DNA of 64,000 nucleotides from Parathalassolituus penaei (GCF_026626885.1 NZ_JAPNOA010000007.1:373-64372); one strand, 5' to 3'. Shown: positions 27,361 to 37,400, numbered from the stretch's first letter. A program made the numbers and translations. The notes: generated from the sequence alone by a model not told the origin.

Positions 27361-29152
27361 GAAGCTGTAGAAAAACCTCTCTCAACCGCCTTTCTGCGGT
27401 AAAATTCCTGGCAGCAGCGAGGAAGCGATATGCCACGGTATAAGCACTACGATTACAACCAGACGTCGATGGTGGTGATCAACTTCGAAGAGCAGATTCA
27501 GCCAGGTACGTTTGAATATGCTTTGCATCATTTGATCTCGGATCGGCTGGATTTAACCCCATTCGACGATTTGTACTGCAATGATGGCAAGGCCGGTGGG
27601 CGTCCAGCTTATGATCCGGCGATTCTCTTGAAGATTATTCTGTTCGCTTATTCCAAAGGTATTACGTCAAGCCGCGAGATCCAGTGGTGTTGCGAACACA
27701 ACATTATCTTCAAGGCCCTGTCATGCGATTCAGTTCCTCATTTCACAACCATTGCCGCCTTCGTTAGCAGCTATCCGCTGGAGATCGAACACCTGTTTGA
27801 ACAGGTGCTACTGGTCTGCGATCAAGAAGGTTTGTTGGGAAAAGAACTCTTTGCCATCGATGGCTGCAAGTTACCCTCAAACGCTTCCAAAGAATGGTCG
27901 GGCACCTTCAAAGAGCTTGCTGAGAAGCGCGAGAAAATACAGCGTCAAATCCGTTACTGGATGTCCGAACACGATAAAACAGATAAGGATTCTGACGACA
28001 ACCGTCGTCAGGAACGGATCGAAAAAACGGTCAGTACTCTGAATCGTGCCTTTGATAAAATCAACCAGTTCCTGAAGACGCAAAGCCCACGTACGGGCGT
28101 TAACAAGCTGGGCTCTGAAGTTAAAAGCAACATTACCGACAACGAGTCGGCGAAGATGAAAACCTCGAAAGGAACGATCCAGGGCTTCAATGGCATTGCC
28201 ACCGTCGATAAAAAACACCAGATTATTGTGGATGCTCAGGCCTTTGGTCACGGTCAGGAACAGCATACACTGAAGCCCATTCTGGCGGAGGTTCGGGAGC
28301 GTTTTCAGCGACTGCGTATCCGGGAGAATATCCTGAAGGATGGCGTAATCATCACCGCCGATACGGGTTTTGCCAGCATCGCCAACAACGAATACTTGTA
28401 CAGCAACAAGATCAATGCCTACATTCCGGACAACCGCTTTCGCAGTCGGGACGAACGCTTTGATGATCAGAAAGACAAGTACGGTCACCGCCACGAAGAG
28501 AACCGAAAAAGCACCCGCCACAAACAAATCCCGGCCAGTGAATTTGACTTTGACCCAACGAAAAATACCTGCGTCTGTCCGGAAGGTAATGCGCTGACGT
28601 TCAATAAAATCCGGGAAGATGAGCAGGGTAATCGAAATGCGTTCTTTACCGGCAAACTGCTGGATTGCCGGACGTGCTCCCGGAAAGAGCAATGTATGGT
28701 CAACCCTGAATCAGCCGACCACAGAAAAGGCTCTGGCAGGCAGGTCTCGTTCCGGGTTTACAGCGTGACGCCGACATACACCGATTGGATGAAGGCCAGA
28801 ATCGACAGCGACGAGGGCAAGAGAATCTACAGTCACCGGATGTCGACGGTTGAACCCGTGTTCGCGAACCTGGAACACAATAAAGGCTTGAAGCGGTTCA
28901 GTCTGCGGGGTAAAAAGAAGGTGCAAACCCAATGGCAGTTGTATGCCATGGTACACAATATTGAGAAACTGATACCTCAGATCAGGTGATTAAAGGGAAT
29001 ATCAGAAAATGGAGGTCAAATATGCAGTTGTATCGTAAATTATCCATTTTCGGTTGTTTCGGTTTTTTTTGAGCGAAGCTATGGCTGCTGAGTTTCAATG
29101 GCTTTTTGATATGAAGAAAATATCCGCTCCGAAAATAGTTTTTCTACAGTCT
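27361..29152 (+). mobile_element. IS1182-family insertion sequence inserted in an attC core
   Basis: Terminal inverted repeats CTGTAGAAAAAC begin at 27365 and, inverted, end at 29149; the outermost three or four bases are uncertain. CGTT occurs on both sides (27357-27360 and 29153-29156), consistent with a four-base target duplication that interrupted a GGCGTTAGGC core. One intact transposase gene inside. The 3' non-coding segment (28990-29152) is about 160 bases. The element looks complete and recent. Confidence 0.85.
27430..28989 (+). CDS. IS1182 family transposase (DDE type)
   Basis: 519 aa. N-terminal helical domain (HYDYNQTSMVVINFEEQIQ, then FDDLYCNDGKAGGRPAYDPAILLKIILFAY) typical of the IS1182/DUF772 class; DDE core with ELFAIDGCKL (first D), GVIITADTGFAS (second D) and MSTVEPVFANLEHNKG (E). 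A zinc-ribbon-like CVCPEGN...CRTCSRKEQC lies before the last motif. Full length with no frameshift, so potentially active. Start at 27430 has GAGG eight to ten bases upstream. Only gene of the element. Confidence 0.92.
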   Translation: MPRYKHYDYNQTSMVVINFEEQIQPGTFEYALHHLISDRLDLTPFDDLYCNDGKAGGRPAYDPAILLKIILFAYSKGITSSREIQWCCEHNIIFKALSCDSVPHFTTIAAFVSSYPLEIEHLFEQVLLVCDQEGLLGKELFAIDGCKLPSNASKEWSGTFKELAEKREKIQRQIRYWMSEHDKTDKDSDDNRRQERIEKTVSTLNRAFDKINQFLKTQSPRTGVNKLGSEVKSNITDNESAKMKTSKGTIQGFNGIATVDKKHQIIVDAQAFGHGQEQHTLKPILAEVRERFQRLRIRENILKDGVIITADTGFASIANNEYLYSNKINAYIPDNRFRSRDERFDDQKDKYGHRHEENRKSTRHKQIPASEFDFDPTKNTCVCPEGNALTFNKIREDEQGNRNAFFTGKLLDCRTCSRKEQCMVNPESADHRKGSGRQVSFRVYSVTPTYTDWMKARIDSDEGKRIYSHRMSTVEPVFANLEHNKGLKRFSLRGKKKVQTQWQLYAMVHNIEKLIPQIR

Positions 29153-29189
29153 CGTTAGGCAATGTACTACATAGAGCCTTGAGGTGTTC

Positions 29190-29507
29190 ATGGACGAATT
29201 TGATTCACTGCCAGAAATTGCATTCTACATTTCAAACCTTGGACTGATAATCCTCGGCAGCTACTTCCTTATCAGAGCTAAAGGCTGGATATTGAGGCTC
29301 TCCCTGGCGACACCTATGCTTGCCCTGCATTTCATTGTATTACCAGCGAGCATGGCAGGTTGTGCTCTATCTGTATTCGAGGCCTCTTACTGCAGGGAGT
29401 ACATTTGGGTATACATTATCTTCCCTCCAGTCATACTTGCTCTGGGATTAATTGAGTTGGTTGCATTTGAATACTGGCGTAGGAAAAATGCCGGACAAAC
29501 GGTTTAA
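29190..29507 (+). CDS. Small membrane protein, cassette-type gene
   Basis: 105 aa. Three predicted membrane helices (IAFYISNLGLIILGSYFLI, LSLATPMLALHFIVLPASM, YIIFPPVILALGLIELVAF) and a basic end. No family recognised. ATG at 29190 is chosen because GAGG sits six bases upstream. It starts about 35 bases after the reconstituted cassette boundary (29155), as expected for a cassette gene without its own promoter. AT-richer than the flanking chromosome. Confidence 0.65.
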   Translation: MDEFDSLPEIAFYISNLGLIILGSYFLIRAKGWILRLSLATPMLALHFIVLPASMAGCALSVFEASYCREYIWVYIIFPPVILALGLIELVAFEYWRRKNAGQTV

Positions 29508-29551
29508 AGCCGTTCCCCTCGCTCGCTCTCGTCTGGATTCGGTTGTCAGGC
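29490..29551 (+). other. Possible degenerate attC
   Basis: GCCGGACAA at 29490-29498 partly complements TTGTCAGGC at 29543-29551 and overlaps the stop codon of the preceding gene, as attC sites often do. The core does not fit GTTRRRY, so the call is weak. Bases 29552-29969 hold no supported gene; a short CACCAA run occurs near 29708. Confidence 0.25.
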
Positions 29552-29969
29552 TGAACCCATGTATTGCTCAATTAACAGCCCGTGCCTGCTCTAATGCCTT
29601 TGAATCGTGTGGTGCCCGGCATTTCTGCCGGGCGCTGTGACGTCTTTATCGGTTAAGCCCGTTCGGCTATTTCCCATTCTCTTTTTACATGCGCTTCAAA
29701 TATCAGCACCAACACCAACACCAACGCAAACGTATGACCAAGGCCAACTTCGACGAATTTGCTGCCTTTGGTTTAACGCTTGGTGCGGTGTTGCGAAAAC
29801 CGTTCTGACGGGCTCCTTGAGTAACGTTAAACCGGACAGCGCGGCCTCCGCTCGCAGGTGTTGGGATCAATACCAGCAGGAATGACAATTAGTCCGGTTG
29901 TTGTTGTTTGCGCCGCCTTCTGGCCATGTCTACCGTTAAGCATCAGCTCAACTTTTTCAGGCCCTCTCT

Positions 29970-31037
29970 ATGATTCTGCTGTTGCGTGTGGGTTATGCAG
30001 CATCGTTATCCGTCCTGGCATTCTCCTGTTTTGGCGACTCTTCCGAAGACGGTTTTGATCCCTTCGCCGCCATCGTTGTTGATAACTCCCAGGTTGTCAG
30101 CGGCGGGGTGGAGCGGGGGTTTACGTCGCGTTTTCTGGTCGATAGTGGTTTTGAGTTCAGTCGTGGTCCGCACCGTGTGTTTGCCAACCTGCAAGTACAG
30201 CGGGGTGATGATGGGTCTGAAAAAACCGGCGATGCCCAGGCTTACTCCAACATTGACGAAGCCGACTTCGAAAAACTTTACCAGCTGTATTACGGCTATC
30301 ACTTTTTACAGGGTTTTGTGCGCACGGGTCTGCATGACGCCAATGAAGAGTTCGCCAACACGCTGTCGGGCGATGGCTTTATCAACGCATCGATGGGGTT
30401 TAGCCCAACCGTTGCGTTTCTGCCTACCTATCCGAGCCCTGCGCTTACCGTACACGGTGGGCTTTATCTGTCGGAGCAGTTTGAGTTGGTCGGAGGTGTT
30501 TATTCGTCCGGCTCGGCAACCCGCTTTGATGAGCAGTTTTATATTGCGGAATTACGTTATGCCATGGTCGTCGGGGATCTGCTCAAGGCGGGTATCTGGC
30601 GGGATACCACGCCGTTTTTTGATGAAACCGGTATGCCAGTGGCGGATAGCAGCCATGGTGTTTACTCCACGCTCGATACCAATCTGGGCAATCCTGGCTG
30701 GTTAGATGGGAACCCGGCGGACCATTTTATTCAGTTGGGTTACACCAACCACCAATATAGCGAAATCGATTTTCATGCCGGCACCGGTATCCGGCTTTCG
30801 GAATTGTATGGTCATGAAGATCAAAGTGCTGGCGTCGGATTGACCATGGTGCGCTTGCGAGCCCAGGACGGTGAAACGATAGGCTGGGAATCGGTGGTAG
30901 AAGCCTATTGGCAATATGTTGTGCATGAGCAGCTTATGTTGCAGCCGGATGTTCAGTTTATTCAGCATCCCTCTGGGTCGAACGAGATACGCGATGCGTG
31001 GGTGCTGACGCTTCGTATCGAATTGAGTGCCTTTTAA
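29970..31037 (+). CDS. Outer-membrane porin of the OprB (carbohydrate-selective) family
   Basis: 355 aa. Short leader [20 protein letters not shown] then an acidic-aromatic mature protein with alternating strands. Typical elements: [26 protein letters not shown] and [20 protein letters not shown], then [20 protein letters not shown] and a C-terminal [12 protein letters not shown] ending in phenylalanine, the outer-membrane sorting signal. OprB-type proteins carry sugars or small polar solutes. It precedes a chemoreceptor gene by 11 bases, so the two are likely cotranscribed. Substrate unknown; the start codon is the only ATG near a plausible leader. Confidence 0.75.
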   Translation: MILLLRVGYAASLSVLAFSCFGDSSEDGFDPFAAIVVDNSQVVSGGVERGFTSRFLVDSGFEFSRGPHRVFANLQVQRGDDGSEKTGDAQAYSNIDEADFEKLYQLYYGYHFLQGFVRTGLHDANEEFANTLSGDGFINASMGFSPTVAFLPTYPSPALTVHGGLYLSEQFELVGGVYSSGSATRFDEQFYIAELRYAMVVGDLLKAGIWRDTTPFFDETGMPVADSSHGVYSTLDTNLGNPGWLDGNPADHFIQLGYTNHQYSEIDFHAGTGIRLSELYGHEDQSAGVGLTMVRLRAQDGETIGWESVVEAYWQYVVHEQLMLQPDVQFIQHPSGSNEIRDAWVLTLRIELSAF

Positions 31038-31048
31038 GGAGTTACACT

Positions 31049-33055
31049 ATGACACTGTCTGGCAAGGCATCATTGGGCCTTGGATTAATGGCGGTCACGA
31101 TCATTCTGATTGCTGCTGTTGGCTATTATGGCATTCATCGCATCAGTGGCTCGCTGAGCTATGTGGTAGGTCCTGCCTGGGACTCGGCCGATGGTGCAAT
31201 GGAAACGACCATCGAATTGCAAAAGCAGATTCTCCAGATCGAAATGATGCTGGCAGGCAAGCCATTGGATACTGCGGCGCATCAGCAAAGCAAAGAAACT
31301 CTGGTAGAGGCAAGCCGCCGACTTGAACGGAGTGGTCTTGTACCAGCGGATGTACTCGCACCGTTACGGGAAGCTGAAACTGAAAGGGCGACCAGAGAAG
31401 ACAACCTGATTACTGACTACAACCGGTTTGCGACCTCCCGAAAGGGCTTGGCGCAAGTGACTGCCGATTTGGTGACCTTGCTGGGGGAACTTGAAGAGCA
31501 GGGCGATAGCGCCGTGGAAGTGTTGGAAAAAAATCCGGACGAGATGATCAGCTGGAATAGCGGCCTGAGTGTTAAATGGGAAGCGGCCGATGGTGGCATG
31601 GAAACAACGATAGGGCTTTTACAGCAACTGTATCTGCTTGAGCGGTTGCTGAAAGGTGAAGATCCTGTGTCGATGGAAAACCAATTGAAGCAGGCTTCGA
31701 CATTTATGGAGAACGCCATCAGTGGCATGTTACAAACCGGGGCTTTTACCAGTCCTTCGACTACGGTGCCAGGACAATCCCAGGAGCAGGCGCTAACCCG
31801 TCAGATTGATCAATTCAAAAATTTGCTGGCGCAAGTCATACAGAATTACAAAAACTATATTCAGTCAAACGCCAGTTATCAGGCATCAACCGCTAATTTG
31901 CAGCGGCTGTTGGAAAACATTGAAGTCATTGCTGATGACAAGGTTCACGAGCAAGTCAGCATGAGTGAAAGTACTGTACATTCCATCAATGTACTGATGA
32001 CGACCGCTTTTATGGCCGGACTTCTGATTGCCGGTTTTCTCGCCTTTATGACCAGAAAAATGGTGATGTCGCCGTTAATCGCGATCACCGAGCGCATCCG
32101 TAATATCGCCATGGGTGATGGTGACCTGACCAAACGAACCGGCTTTGACCGCAATGATGAAATAGGTGATTTGTCGCGCTATGTCGACCAGTTTATTGGG
32201 CAGCTGCAAACCATGATTTCGGGCATTAAAAATAACGGCGTTACCATTCGGAATCTGGTCACTCGCACCAGTAGCAGTGCAGAGGTGATTAACAGCAGCT
32301 CAGAAAAAACGGCCTGTCAGGCGGAAGAAGTGGCGGTTGCCAGTGAGCAGTTGTCGCAGGTGTCGCGGGAAATTGCCACCAATTGTGTGGGTGCTGCTGA
32401 CAGCGCCGAACGAGCCAGCAAACTGGCTGTGCTGGGTGAACAGCGCGTGCAGGATACCGTCAGCAGCATGCAGGCAATCACCGGGCGGGTATCGGCCAGT
32501 TCCGAGTCAATCGCCTCGTTAAAAGCACAGACAGGTAAAATCGGTGAAATTGTGTCGGTGATTGCCGGTATTTCTGAACAGACCAACCTGTTGGCGCTTA
32601 ATGCCGCGATTGAAGCCGCCAGGGCGGGAGAACAAGGCCGAGGGTTTGCGGTGGTGGCCGATGAAGTTCGCACACTGGCGCAACGTACGGCAAATTCCAC
32701 TACTGAAATTACGGACGTGATCAGAACGATCCAGAATCAGACCAATCAGTGTTTTACCCTGATGGAAAGCTGTGTCGGAGAAGTTAGCGACGGCATGACC
32801 AAATCGGCCGGTGCCCGCGAGGCGCTGGATGAAATTCGTCAGCAAATGTCTGAGCTGTCGATGTTGATCACACAGATTTCAACGGCAACCGAAGAACAGA
32901 CAGTGACCATTACGGAAGTCTCGTCGAAGGTGCAGACCATCGCCTCGCTGGCGCAGCAGTCCAATACGGATGCCCGTCATAGCAGCGATTCCATGCGCCA
33001 GTTAAGTCGTAGTAGTGATGCTCTGGATGGCGAACTGGCCAAGTTTACTGTGTAG
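31049..33055 (+). CDS. Methyl-accepting chemotaxis protein
   Basis: 668 aa transmembrane chemoreceptor. ATG at 31049 with AAGGAG six bases upstream. TM1 is [22 protein letters not shown]2 about residues 315-335 ([18 protein letters not shown]), then a HAMP domain ([23 protein letters not shown]) and the signalling domain with [20 protein letters not shown]. The roughly 280-residue periplasmic part has two similar motifs, [12 protein letters not shown] (about residue 43) and [12 protein letters not shown] (about residue 176), indicating an internal duplication of a helical sensor unit. It lies 11 bases after the porin gene. Ligand unknown. Confidence 0.92.
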   Translation: MTLSGKASLGLGLMAVTIILIAAVGYYGIHRISGSLSYVVGPAWDSADGAMETTIELQKQILQIEMMLAGKPLDTAAHQQSKETLVEASRRLERSGLVPADVLAPLREAETERATREDNLITDYNRFATSRKGLAQVTADLVTLLGELEEQGDSAVEVLEKNPDEMISWNSGLSVKWEAADGGMETTIGLLQQLYLLERLLKGEDPVSMENQLKQASTFMENAISGMLQTGAFTSPSTTVPGQSQEQALTRQIDQFKNLLAQVIQNYKNYIQSNASYQASTANLQRLLENIEVIADDKVHEQVSMSESTVHSINVLMTTAFMAGLLIAGFLAFMTRKMVMSPLIAITERIRNIAMGDGDLTKRTGFDRNDEIGDLSRYVDQFIGQLQTMISGIKNNGVTIRNLVTRTSSSAEVINSSSEKTACQAEEVAVASEQLSQVSREIATNCVGAADSAERASKLAVLGEQRVQDTVSSMQAITGRVSASSESIASLKAQTGKIGEIVSVIAGISEQTNLLALNAAIEAARAGEQGRGFAVVADEVRTLAQRTANSTTEITDVIRTIQNQTNQCFTLMESCVGEVSDGMTKSAGAREALDEIRQQMSELSMLITQISTATEEQTVTITEVSSKVQTIASLAQQSNTDARHSSDSMRQLSRSSDALDGELAKFTV

Positions 33056-33202
33056 GTAACTGGGTTGGTAAACGCTGCTGGTATCCATAAAGCCCACATA
33101 AAGCTCTCTTAAAGCCAACATAAAGCCCAGGTCTGACGAAGATCGGGTCGGGATAATAGTGGCAGCAGCGTTTCTGATCTCATCCTTGAGACCACAGCAA
33201 AT

Positions 33203-33234
33203 GCCCGGCCAGCGTAAATGCGTTGGTACCGGGC
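33203..33234 (-). terminator. Hairpin downstream of the cupin gene
   Basis: GCCCGG and CCGGGC close a stem that continues through CCAGCG/CGTTGG. It is 15 bases past the cupin stop. No clear T run. The gap 33056-33202 holds short AAAGCC-containing repeats (TAAAGCCCACA, TAAAGCCAACA) but no gene. Confidence 0.5.
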
Positions 33235-33248
33235 GTTGTAACGCCTGT

Positions 33249-33596
33249 TTATGGAAACCGGATCGTGAAGTGTTTTTTCACTGGTTCGACAATTTCCCAT
33301 TCACCTTTGAAATCCGCTTCAAACACAAACGCATCACCGGGGCCAACCTCGACGGGTTTGCCGTCTTTCGGGGTGATGATCGCTTTGCCTTCGATCAGGT
33401 GCACAAATTCCCAACCGGCGTATTCGGCGTAGTAAGTACCGGGGGTGGCGTGCCACCAACCGGCGATAACCTTGCCATCGGCCGAGCTGTACTCAATCCA
33501 GGTGGTCATGGTGGGTTCGCCACCGATTTTGGTCCAGCCAGCGAGGTCGCTGGTGATGGGTTCAACGGTTGGGGCCGGGATTTTGAAAAACGTCAT
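33249..33596 (-). CDS. Cupin domain protein (DUF861-like)
   Basis: 115 aa. ATG at 33596 (MTFFKIPAP) is preferred with AAGGAA upstream. A single cupin barrel: GWWHATPGTYYAEYAGWEFVHL gives the first motif, GKPVEVGPGDAFVFEADFKG the second, with the C-terminal EVVEP-type strand closing it. The family often binds a metal, but here the histidines are sparse. It follows tmm on the same strand with about 130 bases between and may be cotranscribed. Function unknown; it could bind an amine-pathway intermediate or act as a sensor. Confidence 0.8.
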   Translation of the reverse strand: MTFFKIPAPTVEPITSDLAGWTKIGGEPTMTTWIEYSSADGKVIAGWWHATPGTYYAEYAGWEFVHLIEGKAIITPKDGKPVEVGPGDAFVFEADFKGEWEIVEPVKKHFTIRFP

Positions 33597-33727
33597 GACG
33601 GGTTCCTTGGGTAACGGTGGATCGGGTAGAACGGACACCTGAGCATGGCGCTGTACAGAGCGATTGGGAGAGTCCCTGGTGTCCGGGTTGACAGGCGACG
33701 GCTGGGGAAGTGGCCGCCGCCCGACAC

Positions 33728-35107
33728 TTATTGGCCGGAAGCCCGTTTGATTTCGTCGGCCTTTGGGGTGTCACTCAGATAGGCTTCGAGTGAGTCGTCG
33801 AGGGCATACAGCCACGGGGTGTGGTGCGCCGGTGACGCGGTGCCGGTCATGATGGATGGGAAGGAGTAGTCCCTGAAGGTCATGATGTCTTGCTTCTTGT
33901 GCTTCTTCCATTTCAGGAAGGTTTCGTTTACGGCCGGGATGTCGAAGTTCGGGTAGTCGGTGGCGTCGATCAGATCCTGAATGTAGGAGCCCTGGTATTC
34001 GTAACTTTCCTTGTCGCTGCTCAGTTGCAGCTCGCGTTCACGCCATTCGGCGCTGTGGGCGCGCATGGCGTCGAGGGCTGGCAATTCGATGCGGCCCATA
34101 ATCACATCACGTACATACCAGGCCTGGGCATCAAACATGTTGAAGCTGTACCACTGGTCTTGCATGCCCAGATAAAACAGGCGGGTGTTGTTTTCCCAGA
34201 CCACACCTTTGTAGAGGTTGAGTGGCCACAGGCGGTTGTTGGTTTTCAGGCGCAGTTCTTCTGGCAGGAAAGGGAAGTGGTGCAGGTAACCGGTGCAGAG
34301 GATGATGGCGTCGATTTTTTTGCTGGTGCCGTCGGCGAAGAACACGGTGTTGACGTCAACGTGGGTCATGGCCGGTTTTTCTTCCCAGTTGTGTGGCCAT
34401 TTGTAGCCCATCGGTTTGCTGCGATAGCAGGAGGTGATGGAGCGTGCGCCGTATTTGTAGCACTGGGAGCCGATGTCTTCGGCGGAGTAGCTGGAGCCGA
34501 CGACGAGGATGTCCTTGCCTTTGAATTCCAGCGCGTCGCGGAAGTCATGGGCGTGGAGAATACGTCCGCCGAAGTGTTCAAAGCCCGGATATTGCGGCAC
34601 GTTCGGGGTGGAAAAGTGGCCGCTGGCGACCACAACAAAGTCGAAGACTTCGGAGTACACCTCGTCCTTGTTGTGGTCGTGTACGGTGACGGTGAAGTTG
34701 TTGCTGTCGGCGTTGAATTCGATATTTCGGACCGGGGAGTTAAAACGGATGTATTGGCGTACCCCGGCTTTTTCGACACGGCCTTTGATGTAGTCCCACA
34801 GCACTTCGCGGGGTGGGTAAGACGCAATCGGTTTGCCGAAGTGTTCATCAAAGCTGTAGTCGGCAAATTCCAGCGCTTCTTTGGGGCCGTTGGACCACAG
34901 GTAACGATACATGGAGCCATGTACCGGTTCGCCATTTTCGTCCAGACCGGTGCGCCAGGTGTAGTTCCATTGACCACCCCAGTCGCCCTGTTTTTCAAAA
35001 CAGACCAGTTCGGGGATTTCGGCACCTTTGGCCTGAGCTGACTGGAACGCACGAAGTTGGGCCAGCCCGCTTGGGCCCGCGCCGATGATGGCAATACGCT
35101 GGGTCAT
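33728..35107 (-). CDS. tmm: Trimethylamine monooxygenase (flavin-containing)
   Basis: 459 aa, the normal Tmm length (about 450-460). Oxidises trimethylamine to trimethylamine N-oxide with NADPH and oxygen. The FAD loop [16 protein letters not shown], the FMO identifying motif [11 protein letters not shown] and the NADPH loop [12 protein letters not shown] are all present. [19 protein letters not shown] and [15 protein letters not shown] are close to bacterial Tmm sequences as I recall them, rather than to Baeyer-Villiger enzymes. The start has GGAGAAAT just upstream. tdm lies about 7 kb downstream and the GmaS-type gene about 28 kb downstream. Confidence 0.92.
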   Translation of the reverse strand: MTQRIAIIGAGPSGLAQLRAFQSAQAKGAEIPELVCFEKQGDWGGQWNYTWRTGLDENGEPVHGSMYRYLWSNGPKEALEFADYSFDEHFGKPIASYPPREVLWDYIKGRVEKAGVRQYIRFNSPVRNIEFNADSNNFTVTVHDHNKDEVYSEVFDFVVVASGHFSTPNVPQYPGFEHFGGRILHAHDFRDALEFKGKDILVVGSSYSAEDIGSQCYKYGARSITSCYRSKPMGYKWPHNWEEKPAMTHVDVNTVFFADGTSKKIDAIILCTGYLHHFPFLPEELRLKTNNRLWPLNLYKGVVWENNTRLFYLGMQDQWYSFNMFDAQAWYVRDVIMGRIELPALDAMRAHSAEWRERELQLSSDKESYEYQGSYIQDLIDATDYPNFDIPAVNETFLKWKKHKKQDIMTFRDYSFPSIMTGTASPAHHTPWLYALDDSLEAYLSDTPKADEIKRASGQ

Positions 35108-35262
35108 GTCATTTCTCCTGGTGTATAAAAATTATCATCAGGAAAAATTTATGCTGATCGGTGCAGCGGGCACATTCCCTGATCAGGGTAGTGGGTGGGT
35201 AATGGGTGGGTAATAAATACGTGGGTAAAAAGGGGTAATCGGGTATTTTCGGCGGGCGTCTG

Positions 35263-35470
35263 GCCGGGCCGCGATTGGATCTGGCGTCTATGTTACTGGC
35301 TCCCACGCTCCGCGTGGTAGCCGCTGCGATGACGCTTGTTAACTTGCCCGGCCGCTTGCCCTCCTGGGGACCTTGTCCCCCGGCCGGGCGGGCCTCCCCC
35401 CTGCTTTTGCCCGACTGGGCTCGTTTATCCGGTCTTCACCACAGCTTTCGACCTAGATCCGATGGCTCAC
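35263..35470. repeat. Dispersed element copy C, left half
   Basis: Matches copies A-E from the GTTAACTTGCCCGG start (about 35338) through the GGGACCTTGTCCCCC hairpin to GATCCGATGGC at about 35466, where similarity stops in the middle of the 32-base hairpin. A GTCTGGC heptamer and CCACGCTCCGCGTGG palindrome lie at its left. The right half resumes at 39092. About 3.6 kb of foreign DNA lies between. Confidence 0.8.
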
Positions 35471-35697
35471 GACAACGGCGACTGCTCAATATGCAGTCTC
35501 TCTGCCGCTCGCGCAAAGTGAAATTCTCCAGCGACGGTTAGGAAGCAGCTTCGATGACGTAAGTCTATTCAAGCGAATTCCTATGGTGCACGCCAGACCT
35601 GCGTATTTCATCAAGCCTCCGCAGCCACCAGTGAGAAGCTCCGTTTCACATCCCATTCCCATAGGCAAACGCATGATTTATGGGCACGTACTGTATA

Positions 35698-36354
35698 TCA
35701 CCCATTGGCCTGCTGGTTATGAGTAATGCCGTGTATTGCTTGAGCAATTGCCGTGGCGATCTCGTCTTCGCTGCGGCATCCATTGATTGCGAAATTCGCA
35801 CCGAAAACGAAGTGTGGAACTGACCGAATACTGGCTGCAGCGGAGTCAGCCGCCGCTTGCGTTACCCTCGCGTGCCATGCCGGGTCACGCGCAATGGCGA
35901 GGGCTTCGTCGCGTTCAAACCCATACGCTACAGCAATGTCAGCCAACACTTCGGCCTTGCCAATATTCTTTGCTTGCAGGAAGTAAGCTTGCGTGATCGC
36001 GACCGCGAGTCGGTGTTGTGTGCCTCGCGCGCTCGCCGCAATGATGATCGCGTGTGCTGCTTGGGTGGGATAGGCATAGAGTTGACGGCCAAGATCGAGG
36101 TCAAGCCCCGACGCACGGGCTTCGCCTTCGGCCCGAGCAAACGAGGCCTTAGGGTTGGTCACGCCGTACCGCTTCAAAAGCAAGTCAGGGATGTACAGCC
36201 CCTCGGCGGGAGTAGCTGGCATTAGCAGGACGGGATGGTGACGAATGTCAACCGCAAGGTCCGGAAAGCGCTCCTTCAGAACCTTATCGAGGCGGTGCTG
36301 GCCAATGAGGCACCAGGGGCAGGTGATCTCGGTATAGAGGTCAATTTGCAGCAT
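35698..36354 (-). CDS. DsbA family oxidoreductase (FrnE-like)
   Basis: 218 aa, cytoplasmic thioredoxin-fold protein. ATG at 36354 (MLQIDLYTEITCPWC) has GGAG upstream; the frame is open a few codons further. The active site is CPWC near the N-terminus, and the helical insertion (RAEGEARASGLDLDLGRQLY, YPTQAAHAIIIAASARG) and SVPHFVFGANFAINGCRSEDE end with the cis-proline (VPHFVF) are typical of FrnE/2-hydroxychromene-type proteins. Likely a disulfide or glutathione-linked redox enzyme. It lies 17 bases after the NmrA-like gene, forming one operon controlled by the HxlR regulator. Confidence 0.85.
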   Translation of the reverse strand: MLQIDLYTEITCPWCLIGQHRLDKVLKERFPDLAVDIRHHPVLLMPATPAEGLYIPDLLLKRYGVTNPKASFARAEGEARASGLDLDLGRQLYAYPTQAAHAIIIAASARGTQHRLAVAITQAYFLQAKNIGKAEVLADIAVAYGFERDEALAIARDPAWHARVTQAAADSAAASIRSVPHFVFGANFAINGCRSEDEIATAIAQAIHGITHNQQANG

Positions 36355-36371
36355 GTTGGTTCTCTCCTTCG

Positions 36372-37013
36372 TCAACCATCAGCGATGCCCGGTGCGGCCC
36401 GCACGAACTTCTTATCGGTGATCTGCTGAACCAGAAATTGCGCGAGATTGCCCCGCGAAAGTTTCGAACCCAGCTTGGTTCTTCCATACCAGCCCACATC
36501 GATTTTTCCGGTCGCCGGGCCATCTTTCAGGAATGGAATACGCACCAACGTCCAGTCCAGATCCGAATTGGCGATTAGTTCGCCCGTTGCGCGGATGTCG
36601 TCGTAAGCCTTGCGAACAAACACCTTGAAGAAAAGCACTCCCGCATACGAGCTGAGGACAAAGCCATCCTGGGGATCGCGATAGCTCGCCGTAGATACTT
36701 GGAGAAGGCGCCGCACGCCCAGTTGCCGCATAGTGGCCATGATGTTGGACAGGCCATGCATGACAGGCCGATCACCTTGCACCTTCAGACTATTGGGGCC
36801 CAAGGCACTGATGACTGCATCCGCGCCCTGAATGCACTTCGCAATGGCTTCCCGGTCTTGCAGATCACCCACCACGACTTCGACTTTCCCGGCAAGTGCG
36901 GTGAGCTTCTTCGCATCGCGCGTATAGACGGAAAGGACGTAGCCTTGCTTCAAGGCTTCTTCGATGATGTGTAGTCCCGTCGATCCGGTGGCTCCGAACA
37001 AGGCAAGCTTCAT
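36372..37013 (-). CDS. NAD(P)H-binding protein, NmrA/SDR type
   Basis: 213 aa. Rossmann motif LALFGATGSTGLHI at the N-terminus (GATGxTG) and DLQDREAIAKCIQGADAVISALG in the usual position of this atypical SDR family; LDWTLVRIPFL near the C-terminus. No classical YxxxK triad, so it may be a reductase of quinone type or a redox sensor. Part of the DsbA-like operon; the 3' end is 17 bases before that gene's start. The gap to the AzoR relic (37014-37106) contains only a short 23-codon frame, perhaps another remnant. Confidence 0.82.
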   Translation of the reverse strand: MKLALFGATGSTGLHIIEEALKQGYVLSVYTRDAKKLTALAGKVEVVVGDLQDREAIAKCIQGADAVISALGPNSLKVQGDRPVMHGLSNIMATMRQLGVRRLLQVSTASYRDPQDGFVLSSYAGVLFFKVFVRKAYDDIRATGELIANSDLDWTLVRIPFLKDGPATGKIDVGWYGRTKLGSKLSRGNLAQFLVQQITDKKFVRAAPGIADG

Positions 37014-37106
37014 TACATTTCCCCCGGTCTTTTTGTCGTCATGGTCAGAATGTGGATGCCGGTGCCAACACCGAAGAGTGCGGTTGTTTTGCTCAATGTC
37101 ATGATT

Positions 37107-37367
37107 TCACGCCGCCTTCGCCAACAAGGACTTCACCATCGCGTCAGCCTTCTCTGTGGCGGCTTGGGCTGCGTCTGGACCGAATACGGTGCCTTCGATG
37201 CGCACCAGTTCGACGTCAGTCAGCCCAATAAAGCCGAGCACGTGCAAGAGATAATTGGTCTGAAAATCGAAGGGCGCATAGGCTCCCTCCGAGAATACAC
37301 CGCCAGCGGCGGTGACCAGATAAACCTTCTTATCTGTCAGCAATGTGATCAGCAGGATTTTGCTCAT
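37107..37367 (-). pseudogene. FMN-dependent NADH-azoreductase relic, internally deleted
   Basis: 86 codons. The first residues (MSKILLIT) match the start of AzoR-type flavodoxin-fold reductases, then the sequence jumps to the C-terminal part ([35 protein letters not shown]). About 110 residues of the FMN- and substrate-binding core are missing, in frame. It cannot be a working azoreductase. It is the first gene behind the HxlR operator, so the promoter may still be used for the downstream genes. Confidence 0.75.
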
Positions 37368-37400
37368 AGAGGCTCCATTTTTGGTATCAAAACAGAACTA

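Noticed and set aside
33890-35041. A 383-codon open frame opposite tmm
   Set aside because: Antisense to a flavin monooxygenase with all motifs intact.
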